The notes: generated by a model not told the origin, from the sequence alone. A DNA stretch of 59,099 nt from an uncultured Eubacteriales bacterium (GCA_944349545.1 CALVNG010000005.1:1-59099), one strand, 5' to 3'; shown: positions 33,211-46,184, counted from the first letter of the stretch. Translations and numbers: made by a program.

Positions 33211-35811
33211 ATGAGGCACGGAAACCGTTGGGCGCGCCTGCTGGCCGCCATGTGCGCCATGGCGCTGTTTTTGTCGGTGATTTCGCCGGCGCTGGCGGCA
33301 AAGTATCCTTATGATACTGTCAGCATGGATGATGTGAACATGCGCAGCCGCGCCAATACCACGTCCACGATTCTGAAAAAAATCCAGAAGGGCGATACCG
33401 TGACCATTCTGGGTGTCACGGGCAGCTTTTACCGCGTGGAATTTGACGGCAAGACCGGTTATGCCATGAAGAAATACATCGACGGCACCGATCCTTCGCC
33501 CGATCCCTCGCCCAACCCGGCGCTCAGCATGCAGGCCCCGCCGGCCATCTCCGAATATCCCTACGATACCACGGTCATCGACTTCGTGAAGCTGCGCAAG
33601 GTGGCCGAGACGGAGGGAGAGGTCATCCTGACCATTCCCGCCGGCAGCGTGGTAACGGTGTATGACCGTACCATCAACGGCTTTGTAAAGGTCAAATACG
33701 ACGGCAAGACCGGCTATTGCGTGGATACGCATATCAATCTGGCCAACATCCCCGCCCCCACGCCCCAGCCCGGCGCGGAGAAGTATACCGAGCTGAAAAA
33801 CGGCAGCGAAGGCGCGGCTGTGACCGCTCTCCAGTCCGCTCTGGAGGAGCTGGGCTATCTGGAGGAGGAAGAGGTAGACGGCAAGTTCGGCGAAAAGACC
33901 GAGGAAGCGCTCAAGCTGTTCCAGAAGCGCAACGGCCTGACCCAGGACGGCATCGCCAGCCAGGACCTCCAGCTCAAGCTCTACGAGGATACCCCCAAGG
34001 ATACCCGCGGCTACCGCCAGTATGTGCGCACCGTGCCGCCCGTGGCGGGCGCGGTGATCCGCGAAAAGTCCAAGGGTGAACCCGTGACCAAGCTGCAGAC
34101 CCGACTCAAGGAGCTGGGCTACTATGAGGGCGATCCCACCGGCGTGTGCGATGAAAACACGGTGGCCGCCATCAAGCTTTTCGAGGGCAAGCACGGCCTG
34201 GTGGCCGACGGCGAAATGAGCGCCGCCGACCAGCAGGTGCTCTATGGCGCCACCGCCATGGAAGCGTCCGTGGTGGTAACGCCCTCGCCCACGCCGACCG
34301 TGAAGCCGCCGACCAAGACGCTCCGTCCCGGCGACAAGGACGAGGAGGTCAAGCTCCTCCAGCAGCGCCTCAAGGACCTGGGCTACTATACCGGCAACAT
34401 CACCGGCGTATACAACGACGCAACCACCGAAGCCGTCAAGGCCTTCCAGAAGAAAAGCTCTCTTGAGCAGGACGGCGTGCTGGGCCCCATCACCCGCACG
34501 GTGCTCTACGGCGTGAACGCCATCTACGCGGTGCCCACGGCCATTCCCGTCTTCACGCCCACGCCTACCACGACGCCTCTCACGCCGGAGAACGTGATCG
34601 TCATTCGCGCGGGGAGCATGGGCGAGGTGGTTCGCAGGCTGCAGGCGCGCCTGCAGGAGCTGGGGTATTATACCTCCCGTCTGGACGGCGTGTATCTGAC
34701 CGACGACATCGAGGCCGTGCGCGCCTTCCAGAGCGCCAATGGCCTCAAGGTGGACGGCAAGGCCGGCTATGAGACCCAGACCGCCCTCTACAGCGATTCC
34801 GCCATCCGAGGGAACGCCAATGTGACCTCCGGCGAAACCGCGCTGGTGAACACCCTGCGCTATGGCAGCGAGGGCAACGAGGTAACCACGCTGCAAAACC
34901 GCCTGATCGCGCTGGGTTATCTTGCGGGAAGTGCGGACGGAAAGTTCGGGCGCGACACCAAGTCCGCGGTCATCGCCTTCCAGAAGGCCAACGGGCTGTC
35001 CGCGGACGGCGTGGTGGGTGCTGATACGTCAGCCAAGCTCTACGCCAGCAACGTGGTCAGCAACACCGTCAGCAGCACGCAGACGCTGCGCGTGGGCGCG
35101 GTGAGCGATGCGGTGCGCGATATGCAGAACCGCCTGATTACTTTGGGCTATCTGGAAAACGGCGAGGCGGACGGCAAGTTCGGCGTAAAGACCAGCCTGG
35201 CGCTGATTGAATTCCAGAAGGCCAACGGCCTGTCCGCGGACGGTATCGCGGGCACCAAGACCTTTGCCAAGCTCAACTCCGTATCGGCCATCACCGCCGG
35301 CGGCACAGGCAATTCCACCGGTTCCGACACGACCGCCAACACCCCCGCCGCGGCGCCTACCGTGACCACCATCAGCGCCGCGCAGGTGCGCTACGCCAAC
35401 TGGTACAGCGAGGTCAAGGCCCGCTGCCGCCTGTTCCCCAACGCGACGATCTACGACTTTACCACCGGCATCAGCTGGCAGGTCAACATCTTCAGCATGG
35501 GTGCGCATGCCGACGCAGAGCCCCTCACCGCCCAGGATACCGACAAGATGAACCGGGCCTTCGGCGGCAAGACCACCTGGAACCCCAAGGCCGTATGGGT
35601 GGTGCTCAGCGACGGAACCGTGTACATGGCTTCCACACACAATACGCCGCATGACACCTATCATATCAGGGACAACAACTTTGACGGCCATATCTGCATC
35701 CACTTCCCGCGCACGCAGGCGCAGGTGGAGAAGATCGGTCCCTATGCCACCTCGCACCAGAAGGCGATTGATCTGGGCTGGGAGGCCACGCTCAGGCGCG
35801 CGGCCTACTGA
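33211..35811 (+). CDS. Large secreted protein: two SH3 domains, six peptidoglycan-binding repeats and an unassigned C-terminal domain
   Basis: An 866-residue protein. Signal peptide (ends ALAA, about residue 30), two bacterial SH3 domains (about 31-95 and 113-178, each with 'YDGKTGY' or 'FDGKTGY'), then six PG_binding_1 repeats (about 190-695; each has 'LG YL/YY ... DG' and 'F.....GL..DG'), with Pro/Thr linkers after repeats 2 and 3. The last 140 residues ('VRYANWYSEVKARCRLFPNATIYDF' onward) form a separate domain with 'NIFSMGAHADAEPLT', 'HNTPHDTYHI' and 'GHICIHFPRT'. The conserved His/Cys suggest an enzymatic site. The ATG is 8 nt after GGAGGG. It binds the wall; activity is unknown. Confidence 0.85.
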   Translation: MRHGNRWARLLAAMCAMALFLSVISPALAAKYPYDTVSMDDVNMRSRANTTSTILKKIQKGDTVTILGVTGSFYRVEFDGKTGYAMKKYIDGTDPSPDPSPNPALSMQAPPAISEYPYDTTVIDFVKLRKVAETEGEVILTIPAGSVVTVYDRTINGFVKVKYDGKTGYCVDTHINLANIPAPTPQPGAEKYTELKNGSEGAAVTALQSALEELGYLEEEEVDGKFGEKTEEALKLFQKRNGLTQDGIASQDLQLKLYEDTPKDTRGYRQYVRTVPPVAGAVIREKSKGEPVTKLQTRLKELGYYEGDPTGVCDENTVAAIKLFEGKHGLVADGEMSAADQQVLYGATAMEASVVVTPSPTPTVKPPTKTLRPGDKDEEVKLLQQRLKDLGYYTGNITGVYNDATTEAVKAFQKKSSLEQDGVLGPITRTVLYGVNAIYAVPTAIPVFTPTPTTTPLTPENVIVIRAGSMGEVVRRLQARLQELGYYTSRLDGVYLTDDIEAVRAFQSANGLKVDGKAGYETQTALYSDSAIRGNANVTSGETALVNTLRYGSEGNEVTTLQNRLIALGYLAGSADGKFGRDTKSAVIAFQKANGLSADGVVGADTSAKLYASNVVSNTVSSTQTLRVGAVSDAVRDMQNRLITLGYLENGEADGKFGVKTSLALIEFQKANGLSADGIAGTKTFAKLNSVSAITAGGTGNSTGSDTTANTPAAAPTVTTISAAQVRYANWYSEVKARCRLFPNATIYDFTTGISWQVNIFSMGAHADAEPLTAQDTDKMNRAFGGKTTWNPKAVWVVLSDGTVYMASTHNTPHDTYHIRDNNFDGHICIHFPRTQAQVEKIGPYATSHQKAIDLGWEATLRRAAY

Positions 35812-35830
35812 CGCAAAGCAGAACAAGACA

Positions 35831-35865
35831 ACACCCCCGCCGGCCGCAAGGCTGGCGGGGGTGTT
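35831..35865. terminator. Bidirectional terminator between convergent operons
   Basis: A 15-bp stem with one G-T pair (35831-35845 with 35850-35864), GCAA loop and TTT tail. It ends the SH3/peptidoglycan-binding gene from the left and the ABC importer operon from the right. Confidence 0.85.
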
Positions 35866-35877
35866 TCCATACCGGCA

Positions 35878-36444
35878 TTATACCGGCAGATGAATCAGGT
35901 CATAGCCGACGGCTTCCTCCGGGGCATGCGTAACCAGAATCACGGTACGGCCTGCCGTGTGCTCCTCCACCAGGCGCATGACCCGCTCGCGGGTTTCCTC
36001 GTCCAGCCCCTTGTAGGGCTCGTCCAGCGTGAGCACATCGTACTCCGCCAGCAGCGCGCGGCACAGGGCCACACGCCGCTTCATGCCGCCGCTGAAGGCG
36101 GATACGGGCTGGGAGAGGCTCTCGGCGGGGATGCCCAGCGCAAGCAGCAGCTTCTCGGCCTGGGCGGCCGGCACGCGGGCCGCCAGACGCACGTTGCCCG
36201 CGGCGGTCAGACGGTTCAAAAGCCGATCCTCCTGAAACACGGCGCTGAAGCGCGTGCCTTCCGGGATGCACACCCTGCCGCCGTCGGGCGTTTCCAGGCC
36301 CATCAAAAGGCGCAGCAGCGTGGTTTTACCGCAGCCGGAGGGCCCCATCAGGCAGGTGCGGCTGCCCGGCGCAAACCGGGCTGAAAAATCCCGGATCACC
36401 GGACGGCCCTCAAAGGCCTTTGAAACGTTCACCGCTTCCAGCAT
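35878..36444 (-). CDS. ABC transporter ATP-binding protein (SsuB/ThiZ-like, short)
   Basis: A 188-residue ATPase with Walker A 'GPSGCGKTT' (about 34-42), signature 'FSGGMKRRVALCRALL' and Walker B 'VLTLDEPYKGLD', ending soon after the H-loop ('ILVTHAPEEAVG'). It is shorter than typical SsuB (about 240), lacking the C-terminal extension, which is common in Clostridia versions. AAAGGAGGGCC precedes the ATG; it overlaps the permease gene by 16 bp. Last gene of the TM1266-importer operon. Confidence 0.88.
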   Translation of the reverse strand: MLEAVNVSKAFEGRPVIRDFSARFAPGSRTCLMGPSGCGKTTLLRLLMGLETPDGGRVCIPEGTRFSAVFQEDRLLNRLTAAGNVRLAARVPAAQAEKLLLALGIPAESLSQPVSAFSGGMKRRVALCRALLAEYDVLTLDEPYKGLDEETRERVMRLVEEHTAGRTVILVTHAPEEAVGYDLIHLPV

Positions 36445-37202
36445 CCGAAGGCCCTCCTTTCCAGAACGTCCATCAGGAGCGACAAAAGCCTTTCGCAGCC
36501 GATGCTCAAAACCACCACAGCCACCGTCCAGCAGAACAGATCGGGCGTTTCCAGATAGATCTTGGCCTTGTAGAGCTTTTCGCCGATGGAGCCGGAGGGA
36601 ATGCCGATCACTTCGGCCGCCACGCCGCTTTTCCAGCACAGGCCGATGGCCAGGCCCAGGCCGGAGCGAAGAAACGGCGCGACCTGGGACAGGTATACCG
36701 TACCCAGCTGACGGCGAAACGGCACGCGAAACACGCGCGCCATTTCAATCAGACGGGGATCGGTGCTGTCCAGCCCGGCCAGGACGTTTGCATAGATTAC
36801 CGGAAAGCCGATCAGAAGGCTGATCACCACGCTCAGATCGCGGCTGGAGACCCACAGGAGCACCAGAATCACGAAGGAGGCTACCGGCACCGCCTTGACC
36901 GCGGCCACCAGCGGCATCAGCAGCTCGCGCACGCGGCGAAAGCGATAGGCCGCCGCAGCCAGCGCCGCGCCCAACAGGGTGCTCAGCAGAAAGCCCAGAA
37001 GGATGCGCCCCACCGAAAAGCCGACCGCCCGCCAGAAGGCGGCCTCAAACGCCAGCTCCAGCAGGCGTTTGAGGGCCGTCAGGGGCGATACCAGCAAAAT
37101 GGGCGCATCCACCCACCAGGCGGCCAGCTGCCATACGGCCAGCCACACCAAGACCGCCCACAGGGGCATGCGAGGCTTAGCGCTGGTAGTAGAAGGCTTC
37201 AT
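36429..37202 (-). CDS. ABC transporter permease (SsuC-like)
   Basis: A 257-residue BPD_transp_1 permease with six membrane helices. The EAA loop is 'EMARVFRVPFRRQLGTVYLSQVAPFLRSGLGLAIGLCWKSGVAAEVIG'-like (about 165-213). I start at ATG 37202, which overlaps the binding-protein stop by 26 bp; ATG 37169 (MPLWAV) is a serious alternative, since neither has a good Shine-Dalgarno. Coupled translation is likely. Confidence 0.85.
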   Translation of the reverse strand: MKPSTTSAKPRMPLWAVLVWLAVWQLAAWWVDAPILLVSPLTALKRLLELAFEAAFWRAVGFSVGRILLGFLLSTLLGAALAAAAYRFRRVRELLMPLVAAVKAVPVASFVILVLLWVSSRDLSVVISLLIGFPVIYANVLAGLDSTDPRLIEMARVFRVPFRRQLGTVYLSQVAPFLRSGLGLAIGLCWKSGVAAEVIGIPSGSIGEKLYKAKIYLETPDLFCWTVAVVVLSIGCERLLSLLMDVLERRAFGCWKR

Positions 37203-38142
37203 CCGGCAGCGCGCCGCCCACGGAGGCGGGATTCTGGTCATAGAGCACCTGGAGATAGCCCGACAGCGCCTGGGTCATTTCCGCACCGTCGATATAGACG
37301 ATGGCGCACTCGGGCAGGGCGACCTTGGCCACTTCCTCGGTGATGATGTCATACTGGCCGATGAGCGCGGCGGTTTCGTCCACATGCTCGTTGGCGTAGG
37401 CCACGGACTGCTCGTAGGCGTCCAGAAAATCGCTCACGGCCTGCGGGTTCTCCTCGATGAAGGCGCTGCGCGCAACGACCACGCCGGTGATCAGCATGCT
37501 GGGCGCGTCGCTGCCCTCCTGCGCCTTGGCCCATTCGTCGTTGAGGTCCAGGGCCACCTGCACGGTGGGCTGCTTCATCTGCGCGGTGGTCACAAAGGGC
37601 TGGGGCAGCAGCGCCAGGGAGCCTTCGTTGGCCAGCAGCGAGGCCAGGCACTCGGCATGTTCGGACTTGTATTCCACGGTCACGTCGGTTTCCGGGTCCA
37701 GGCCGTTCTGCGCGAGCAGATAGTTCAGCGCGTATTCCGGGGAAGCGCCCTTGCCGCTGGCATAGAGGGTGCGTCCCTTGAGGTCGGCGATGCTGGAAAC
37801 GCCGCTGTCGCCGTTTTCCACGATGTAGAGCACGCCCAGCGTGTTGATGGCAAGCACCTTCACCGCGCCCTCGGTGTTGTTGTAGAGCACGGAGGCCATG
37901 TTGGCCGGCACGGCGGCGATATCCACCTCACCCTTGACCAGCTTGGGGGTGATTTCATCGATGGCGGCGGCAATCGTGAAATCATAGGCGTCCGGAGCAT
38001 CGCTCATCATCTTGACCATGCCCATGGCCGTAGGCCCCTTGAGAGCCGCCACGCGGGGGACGGAAGCTTCGGCGGCGGCAGCGCCCAAAGCCAGCATCAG
38101 AGCCATGACAAGGGCCATCAGGCCCGCAAAGAACTTTTTCAT
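37177..38142 (-). CDS. ABC transporter substrate-binding protein (NMT1/SsuA-like)
   Basis: A 321-residue exported protein with a signal peptide (about 1-24) and no lipobox. The two-lobe type 2 fold is seen in 'VPRVAALKGPTAMGMVKMM', 'GEVDIAAVPANMASVLYN' and 'LKGRTLYASGKGASPEYALNYLL'. Relatives import sulfonates, thiamine precursors or nitrate; the ligand is not evident. It lies 7 bp after the TM1266 gene, and that gene and the attenuated leader are the only clues to regulation. Confidence 0.88.
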   Translation of the reverse strand: MKKFFAGLMALVMALMLALGAAAAEASVPRVAALKGPTAMGMVKMMSDAPDAYDFTIAAAIDEITPKLVKGEVDIAAVPANMASVLYNNTEGAVKVLAINTLGVLYIVENGDSGVSSIADLKGRTLYASGKGASPEYALNYLLAQNGLDPETDVTVEYKSEHAECLASLLANEGSLALLPQPFVTTAQMKQPTVQVALDLNDEWAKAQEGSDAPSMLITGVVVARSAFIEENPQAVSDFLDAYEQSVAYANEHVDETAALIGQYDIITEEVAKVALPECAIVYIDGAEMTQALSGYLQVLYDQNPASVGGALPDEAFYYQR

Positions 38143-38149
38143 AAATCAA

Positions 38150-38431
38150 TCATTCCTTTCTTTCCTGTAGAGGCTGCACGGCTTTGGCGGATGTGAGCGC
38201 GCTTTTGGCACGCACGCCCGCAAGACCGCCCAGCCGGCCTGTAAGCGCGCCCAGCTGGTCGTTGGTCCCGCGCACGATGAGGCCGATCACAGCCTCGCCG
38301 CCCTGGGGATCGGGCACGCCCATGCGCCCCCGGATGATGGAGGCGAAGCCGGAGAGGATCTCGTTGACCGCGCGCACGGAGGCGCGATCCTCCACCACGA
38401 TGCCCACGAAGCCCAAGCGTTCCTCCGCCAT
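38150..38431 (-). CDS. TM1266 family (iron-only hydrogenase system) putative regulator
   Basis: A 93-residue protein of the TM1266 family: 'RLGFVGIVVEDRASVRAVNEILSGFASIIRGRMGVP', 'AVIGLIVRGTNDQLGALTGRLGGLAGVRAKSAL'. The fold is ACT-like (NikR C-domain-like) with no DNA-binding domain. Homologues are named from association with [FeFe]-hydrogenase genes; none are in this window. Here it leads an ABC importer operon. The ATG follows AGGGAGGAAACCGAA. Its first 60 bp come directly after an attenuator. Confidence 0.85.
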   Translation of the reverse strand: MAEERLGFVGIVVEDRASVRAVNEILSGFASIIRGRMGVPDPQGGEAVIGLIVRGTNDQLGALTGRLGGLAGVRAKSALTSAKAVQPLQERKE

Positions 38432-38460
38432 TTCGGTTTCCTCCCTGTTTTCAGCAAATC

Positions 38461-38495
38461 AAAAACCGCAGATTCCGCCCTGACGGAAGCTACGG
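38461..38495 (-). terminator. Attenuator: intrinsic terminator in the leader of the TM1266-ABC operon
   Basis: On the minus strand, CCGTAGCTTCCG (38495-38484) pairs with CGGAATCTGCGG (38477-38466) with one G-T pair and one mismatch, followed by TTTTT. It lies between the promoter and the first large gene (ATG 38431), so it would stop transcription unless disrupted. The stop codon of the leader peptide (TAG) is inside the 5' arm, so a ribosome ending there would block the hairpin. Confidence 0.72.
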
Positions 38496-38513
38496 CACAG
38501 ACAAACGGTGCAT
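38490..38513 (-). CDS. Seven-residue leader peptide (MHRLSVP)
   Basis: An ATG at 38513 lies 8 nt after an excellent AAGGAGG (38528-38522) and opens a 7-codon frame, MHRLSVP, stopping at TAG within the 5' arm of the attenuator. The Shine-Dalgarno is better than those of most real genes nearby. A hairpin just upstream (minus-strand arms GGGCG/CGCCC, 38565-38538) might control access. Too small to verify without comparison to relatives. Confidence 0.6.
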   Translation of the reverse strand: MHRLSVP

Positions 38514-38641
38514 ATAAGACGCCTCCTTCCTCATCTTGGGCGAAGGAAACGCCGTTCCCGCGCCCTCAACCGGGAGCAAATACCGGATCATCCGCCTCCG
38601 CCGCACGCAAGTCCGCTTGGTTTTGCCGGATGGTCGGTCAT

Positions 38642-38670
38642 AGTATACACGCTTTTTCTGCGAATGAAAA
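38642..38670 (-). promoter_or_regulatory. Probable promoter of the leader/TM1266-ABC operon
   Basis: Minus-strand TTTTCA (38670-38665), a 17-bp spacer and TATACT (38647-38642). It leaves a leader of about 200 nt before the TM1266 gene, containing several hairpins, the leader peptide and the attenuator. Confidence 0.6.
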
Positions 38671-38673
38671 GAC

Positions 38674-38708
38674 TTTTTTGGGGGCCGCTGTGTTGCGGCC
38701 CCCAAAAA
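38674..38708. terminator. Terminator after the S41 protease gene
   Basis: A GC stem (GGGGGCCGC at 38680-38688 with GCGGCCCCC at 38695-38703) flanked by T6 and A5, so it works in both directions; the minus-strand reader is the S41 protease gene. Confidence 0.85.
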
Positions 38709-38711
38709 GCG

Positions 38712-39944
38712 TTACGGTTCAATCATTTCCAGGGCGACCTCATAGGCCGCTTTCAGCTGGGCGTCGTCTAGGTCCCCGATGTCATACATCGTGGTGTCGC
38801 CTTCGGGAAGCGTAGCCTCGATGTCGGGCGTGATGCCGACCTTGTGCACCTCGTTGCCGTTGGGGGTGTAATACTGCGCCACGGTCAGCTGCATGCCCGC
38901 GCCGCGCGTGCCAACGGGCAGCACGTACTGCACCACGCCCTTGCCGAAGGTCTGCGTGCCCACGATGGTGGCGCGGCCGCGGTCCTGCAGGGCGCCGGCC
39001 AGGATCTCGCTGGCCGAGGCGGAGTATTCGTTGACCAGCACCACCAGGGGAATGGGGTTTTCCTTGCCGTCGGTGGTGGTGGTGTACAGCTCCGTGGTGC
39101 CGTCCCGGTAGACCAGCGAGGCTACGTTGCCCTCCTCCAGGAACATGTCCGCCACCTTCTGCGCGTCGTCCACCCAGCCGCCGGGGTTGTCGCGCAGGTC
39201 GATCACCAGCGCCTTCGCGCCCTGGCTCATCAGGTTGTCCAGATGCACGGCGAAGGACGGGCTGCAATCGCCACTGAACTCATAGAGTGAGATATAGCCC
39301 ACGTCCCCTTCCAGCATGCAGCTGTTGACCCAGTTGACATGCACCACTGCACGCTGCACCACGAAATCCATCAGCTGGTCCCCGCGCTGCACCTGCACGT
39401 TGACGGAGGTGCCGGGCTCGCCGCGCATGATGTTGACGGCGTCCTGCAAAGTGGTGGTGACCACGTCGATGTCCTCCACGCGGGTGAGGACGTCGCCCTT
39501 GCGCAGGCCTGCATCCAGCGCGGGGCTGTCGAGGAACACGCGGCTGATGGTGCATAGTCCGGTGGTGTAATCACCCATGATCTGGATGCCAATGCCCGCA
39601 TACTCGCCCTCGTCGTCGGCCCAGAGCTGGGCGTACTGATCCGGGGTATAGTAATAGGTGTAGGGATCGCCCAGGCCGTAGAGCAGCCCCATCTCCGCGC
39701 CGTCGAGCATAGCCTGCGTATCCGGCTCCTGATAGTAATATTGCTCCACGATCTGCCAGATTTCATCCAACTCGGCGTAGCGCTGCAGGCGATCGTACTC
39801 CGCGCGGCTGATGGTCACGGTATCGTCCGCGCCGGTGACAAGGTCGCTGATGGTGGTGGGAAGCAATGCGCAGCCCGTGAGCAGCAGCGACACCATCAGC
39901 GTCAGGCACATGAGCTTGAAGCGTTTGCTGGAAGGGGTTTTCAC
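38712..39944 (-). CDS. S41 family C-terminal processing protease, lipoprotein
   Basis: A 410-residue Ctp-type protease with a lipobox (SLLLTGC, Cys25) so anchored to the outer leaflet. A PDZ domain (about 110-190; 'YAGIGIQI', 'SPALDAGLRKGDVL') precedes the protease domain with catalytic Ser in 'NEYSASASEILAG' and Lys in 'GTQTFGKGVVQ'; 'LVIDLRDNPGGWVDDA' is the family motif. The start is a GTG, 10 nt after GAGG. It follows the PucR-type regulator by 28 bp. Confidence 0.93.
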   Translation of the reverse strand: MKTPSSKRFKLMCLTLMVSLLLTGCALLPTTISDLVTGADDTVTISRAEYDRLQRYAELDEIWQIVEQYYYQEPDTQAMLDGAEMGLLYGLGDPYTYYYTPDQYAQLWADDEGEYAGIGIQIMGDYTTGLCTISRVFLDSPALDAGLRKGDVLTRVEDIDVVTTTLQDAVNIMRGEPGTSVNVQVQRGDQLMDFVVQRAVVHVNWVNSCMLEGDVGYISLYEFSGDCSPSFAVHLDNLMSQGAKALVIDLRDNPGGWVDDAQKVADMFLEEGNVASLVYRDGTTELYTTTTDGKENPIPLVVLVNEYSASASEILAGALQDRGRATIVGTQTFGKGVVQYVLPVGTRGAGMQLTVAQYYTPNGNEVHKVGITPDIEATLPEGDTTMYDIGDLDDAQLKAAYEVALEMIEP

Positions 39945-39972
39945 TGTTTTACCGCCTCGATTCCTATGGCTG

Positions 39973-41043
39973 TCAATAAATCTGCCGGGGCTTTTCCTGG
40001 CCGCATTTTTTCAGCTCATAGAGGATTTTGAAGGTAACCGCGTCGTCAAAATGGCGCAGGTCCAGTCCGGTTTGCCGCTGCACCTTGTCCAGCCGATAGA
40101 CCAGCGTGTTTCGGTGGATGAAGAGCTGCCGGGCCGTATCGGACAGATTGAGGTCCTTGCGGAAGAACATTTCGATGGTTTGCAGCATTTCCTCGTTGAA
40201 CAGCTTGGCGGTTTTACGGCTGAAGAGCAGGCTGTGGTAGAGCATGCTTTCCTCGCGGGGCACGTTCATCAGGAAGCGTTCCAGCATCAGCCGCCGGAAC
40301 ATGTGGATGGAATCGCCGGGGTGGAAGATGCTTCCCACCTCTATGGCGCGCTTGGCCTCGGCATAGCTTTCCCCAAGCTGGGCCAATGTATGCTTTTCCT
40401 CACCGATGCCTACGGTTGCGGTCTGGACGGCTTCCTCCATCAGCGTTTCCTGCACTGCCTGAGCAAACTGGAACAGATCGTCCATGCCGTCGATGCCGTT
40501 CATGTCCTTGATGAGCGCGACCAGGTGGCGGTTCATCTCCACCAGCACGTCGGTATCGCTCAAGGGCACCAGCTCGCCCAGAAGGCTGAAGGCGCTGGAG
40601 CGCTCCGTCTGCTCAATCTGGAACAACACCACGCAGCGTTCCATCTCCAGCGGAATCTGATGCTCGCCCGCGCGGGAAATCAGGTCGGCACCGGAAAGCT
40701 CCTGCTTGAGCGCGCGGCGGTAGACGTCGGTATGGCTGGCGATGGACAGGCTGCTTTTGAGCAGGCTCATGATCATGGCGTCGGCAACGCACAGCACATC
40801 CTCCACGCCGGGAGCGCTTTCCGGGGCCACCAGGTACAGCGGGGGATGCACGTCCAGCATACGGTAAAAAAATCGGCCGGTATGATGATTCAATCCCTGC
40901 GTGATCACGCCTGCGGGAAGGGTTGCGCAATCCCCGTCCTCCGGCACCAGGCAGGCGCCGGTGGCGTCCACCAGCCGCAGAGAGATGGACAATGCCTCAA
41001 AGACCTTGGCGATTTTTTTCATATAGCGCTTTTCGATATACAC
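39973..41043 (-). CDS. PucR/CdaR-type transcriptional regulator
   Basis: A 356-residue regulator. The N-terminal region (to about 120) may sense a ligand ('VFEALSISLRLVDATGACLVPEDGD'), the middle is a GGDEF-like CdaR domain with 'ATVGIGEEKHTLAQLGESYAEAKRAIEVG', and the C-terminus is the PucR HTH ('FFRKDLNLSDTARQLFIHRNTLVYRLDKV'). The start is GTG 41043, 8 nt after GGAGAGGAG; ATG 41022 is an alternative. Regulated genes unknown; it is co-directional with the S41 protease. Confidence 0.87.
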   Translation of the reverse strand: MYIEKRYMKKIAKVFEALSISLRLVDATGACLVPEDGDCATLPAGVITQGLNHHTGRFFYRMLDVHPPLYLVAPESAPGVEDVLCVADAMIMSLLKSSLSIASHTDVYRRALKQELSGADLISRAGEHQIPLEMERCVVLFQIEQTERSSAFSLLGELVPLSDTDVLVEMNRHLVALIKDMNGIDGMDDLFQFAQAVQETLMEEAVQTATVGIGEEKHTLAQLGESYAEAKRAIEVGSIFHPGDSIHMFRRLMLERFLMNVPREESMLYHSLLFSRKTAKLFNEEMLQTIEMFFRKDLNLSDTARQLFIHRNTLVYRLDKVQRQTGLDLRHFDDAVTFKILYELKKCGQEKPRQIY

Positions 41044-41182
41044 GTCCGCCGCTCCTCTCCAAAACGCCGCCTGAGCGGCATGATACAAAATATTATACCA
41101 TATCAAACGCGACAAGAAAAGAAAACGGACGGAATTAACATGTGGTCCGCCGCGAATAAGGACGAAAAATATCGCTTTTCCC

Positions 41183-41900
<718 letters not shown>

Positions 41901-41920
41901 TCCGCATAAATCAAAACGAC

Positions 41921-41956
41921 CGCCGGAGGCATTGGGATGCCTCCGGCGGTTTTTTG
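41921..41956. terminator. Terminator between upp and the ATP synthase operon
   Basis: A perfect 13-bp stem (41921-41933 with 41938-41950), TGGG loop and T6 tail on the plus strand; on the minus strand the tail is weaker but the same hairpin probably ends the atp transcript. Confidence 0.88.
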
Positions 41957-41973
41957 CGTGAAACGCTTTGGTC

Positions 41974-42375
41974 TTATTCCTTGGCGTGGATGCGTGCCAG
42001 GGCGCGCTTGAGCTTGGCTTCGGCAATGGTGAAGTCGCGGTCCTCGTGCTTGAGGGCTTCCAGGCGCTCCAGCGCTTCCTTCTGCGCGCGCTGGGCACGC
42101 TCCAGGTCGATGTCGTCGGCCCATTCGAAGGTGGTGGCCATGATGCGCACCTCGCCGCTGTCCACGCCGATCATGCCGCCGCTGCACGCAGCCACGCGGG
42201 TGACGCCGTCCGCGTCGGTCATGCGCGCCTCGCCGATGCCCAGCGGGGCGACATAGTCGATGTGGCGCGCCAGAATGCACACGTCGCCGCGCAGCGTGCG
42301 CACGATCACGCGCTCCGCCTGGCCGTCATACACCATGCGGTCGGGGGTGACGATCTGCAAATGAAACGTCGCCAT
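41974..42375 (-). CDS. atpC: ATP synthase epsilon subunit
   Basis: A 133-residue epsilon subunit: N-terminal beta-sandwich ('TFHLQIVTPDRMVYDG', 'HIDYVAPLGIGEARM') and C-terminal two-helix hairpin. The ATG at 42375 has AGGG at a good distance; the in-frame ATG two codons upstream overlaps the atpD stop. Last gene of the atp operon. Confidence 0.93.
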   Translation of the reverse strand: MATFHLQIVTPDRMVYDGQAERVIVRTLRGDVCILARHIDYVAPLGIGEARMTDADGVTRVAACSGGMIGVDSGEVRIMATTFEWADDIDLERAQRAQKEALERLEALKHEDRDFTIAEAKLKRALARIHAKE

Positions 42376-42377
42376 GC

Positions 42378-44650
<2,273 letters not shown>

Positions 44651-44666
44651 GGCGAAACCTCCTTAC

Positions 44667-46184
<1,518 letters not shown>

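Noticed and set aside
33151..34896. 581-codon antisense frame
   Set aside because: Opposite the SH3/peptidoglycan-binding protein; its apparent repeats are just the reverse of the six real repeats.
33790..35290. Tandem DNA repeat or CRISPR-like array
   Set aside because: The periodicity of about 200-270 bp is the six peptidoglycan-binding protein repeats, which are diverged at DNA level.
38432..38640. TPP riboswitch for the NMT1/THI5-like importer
   Set aside because: No CUGAGA or ACCUGAUCUGG-type core elements in the leader; the visible control is a leader peptide and terminator.
38490..38705. 71-codon frame in the leader of the TM1266 operon
   Set aside because: Upstream part is Arg/Lys-rich, overlaps the promoter and terminator of the neighbour and has no Shine-Dalgarno; only the last seven codons have a proper start signal.
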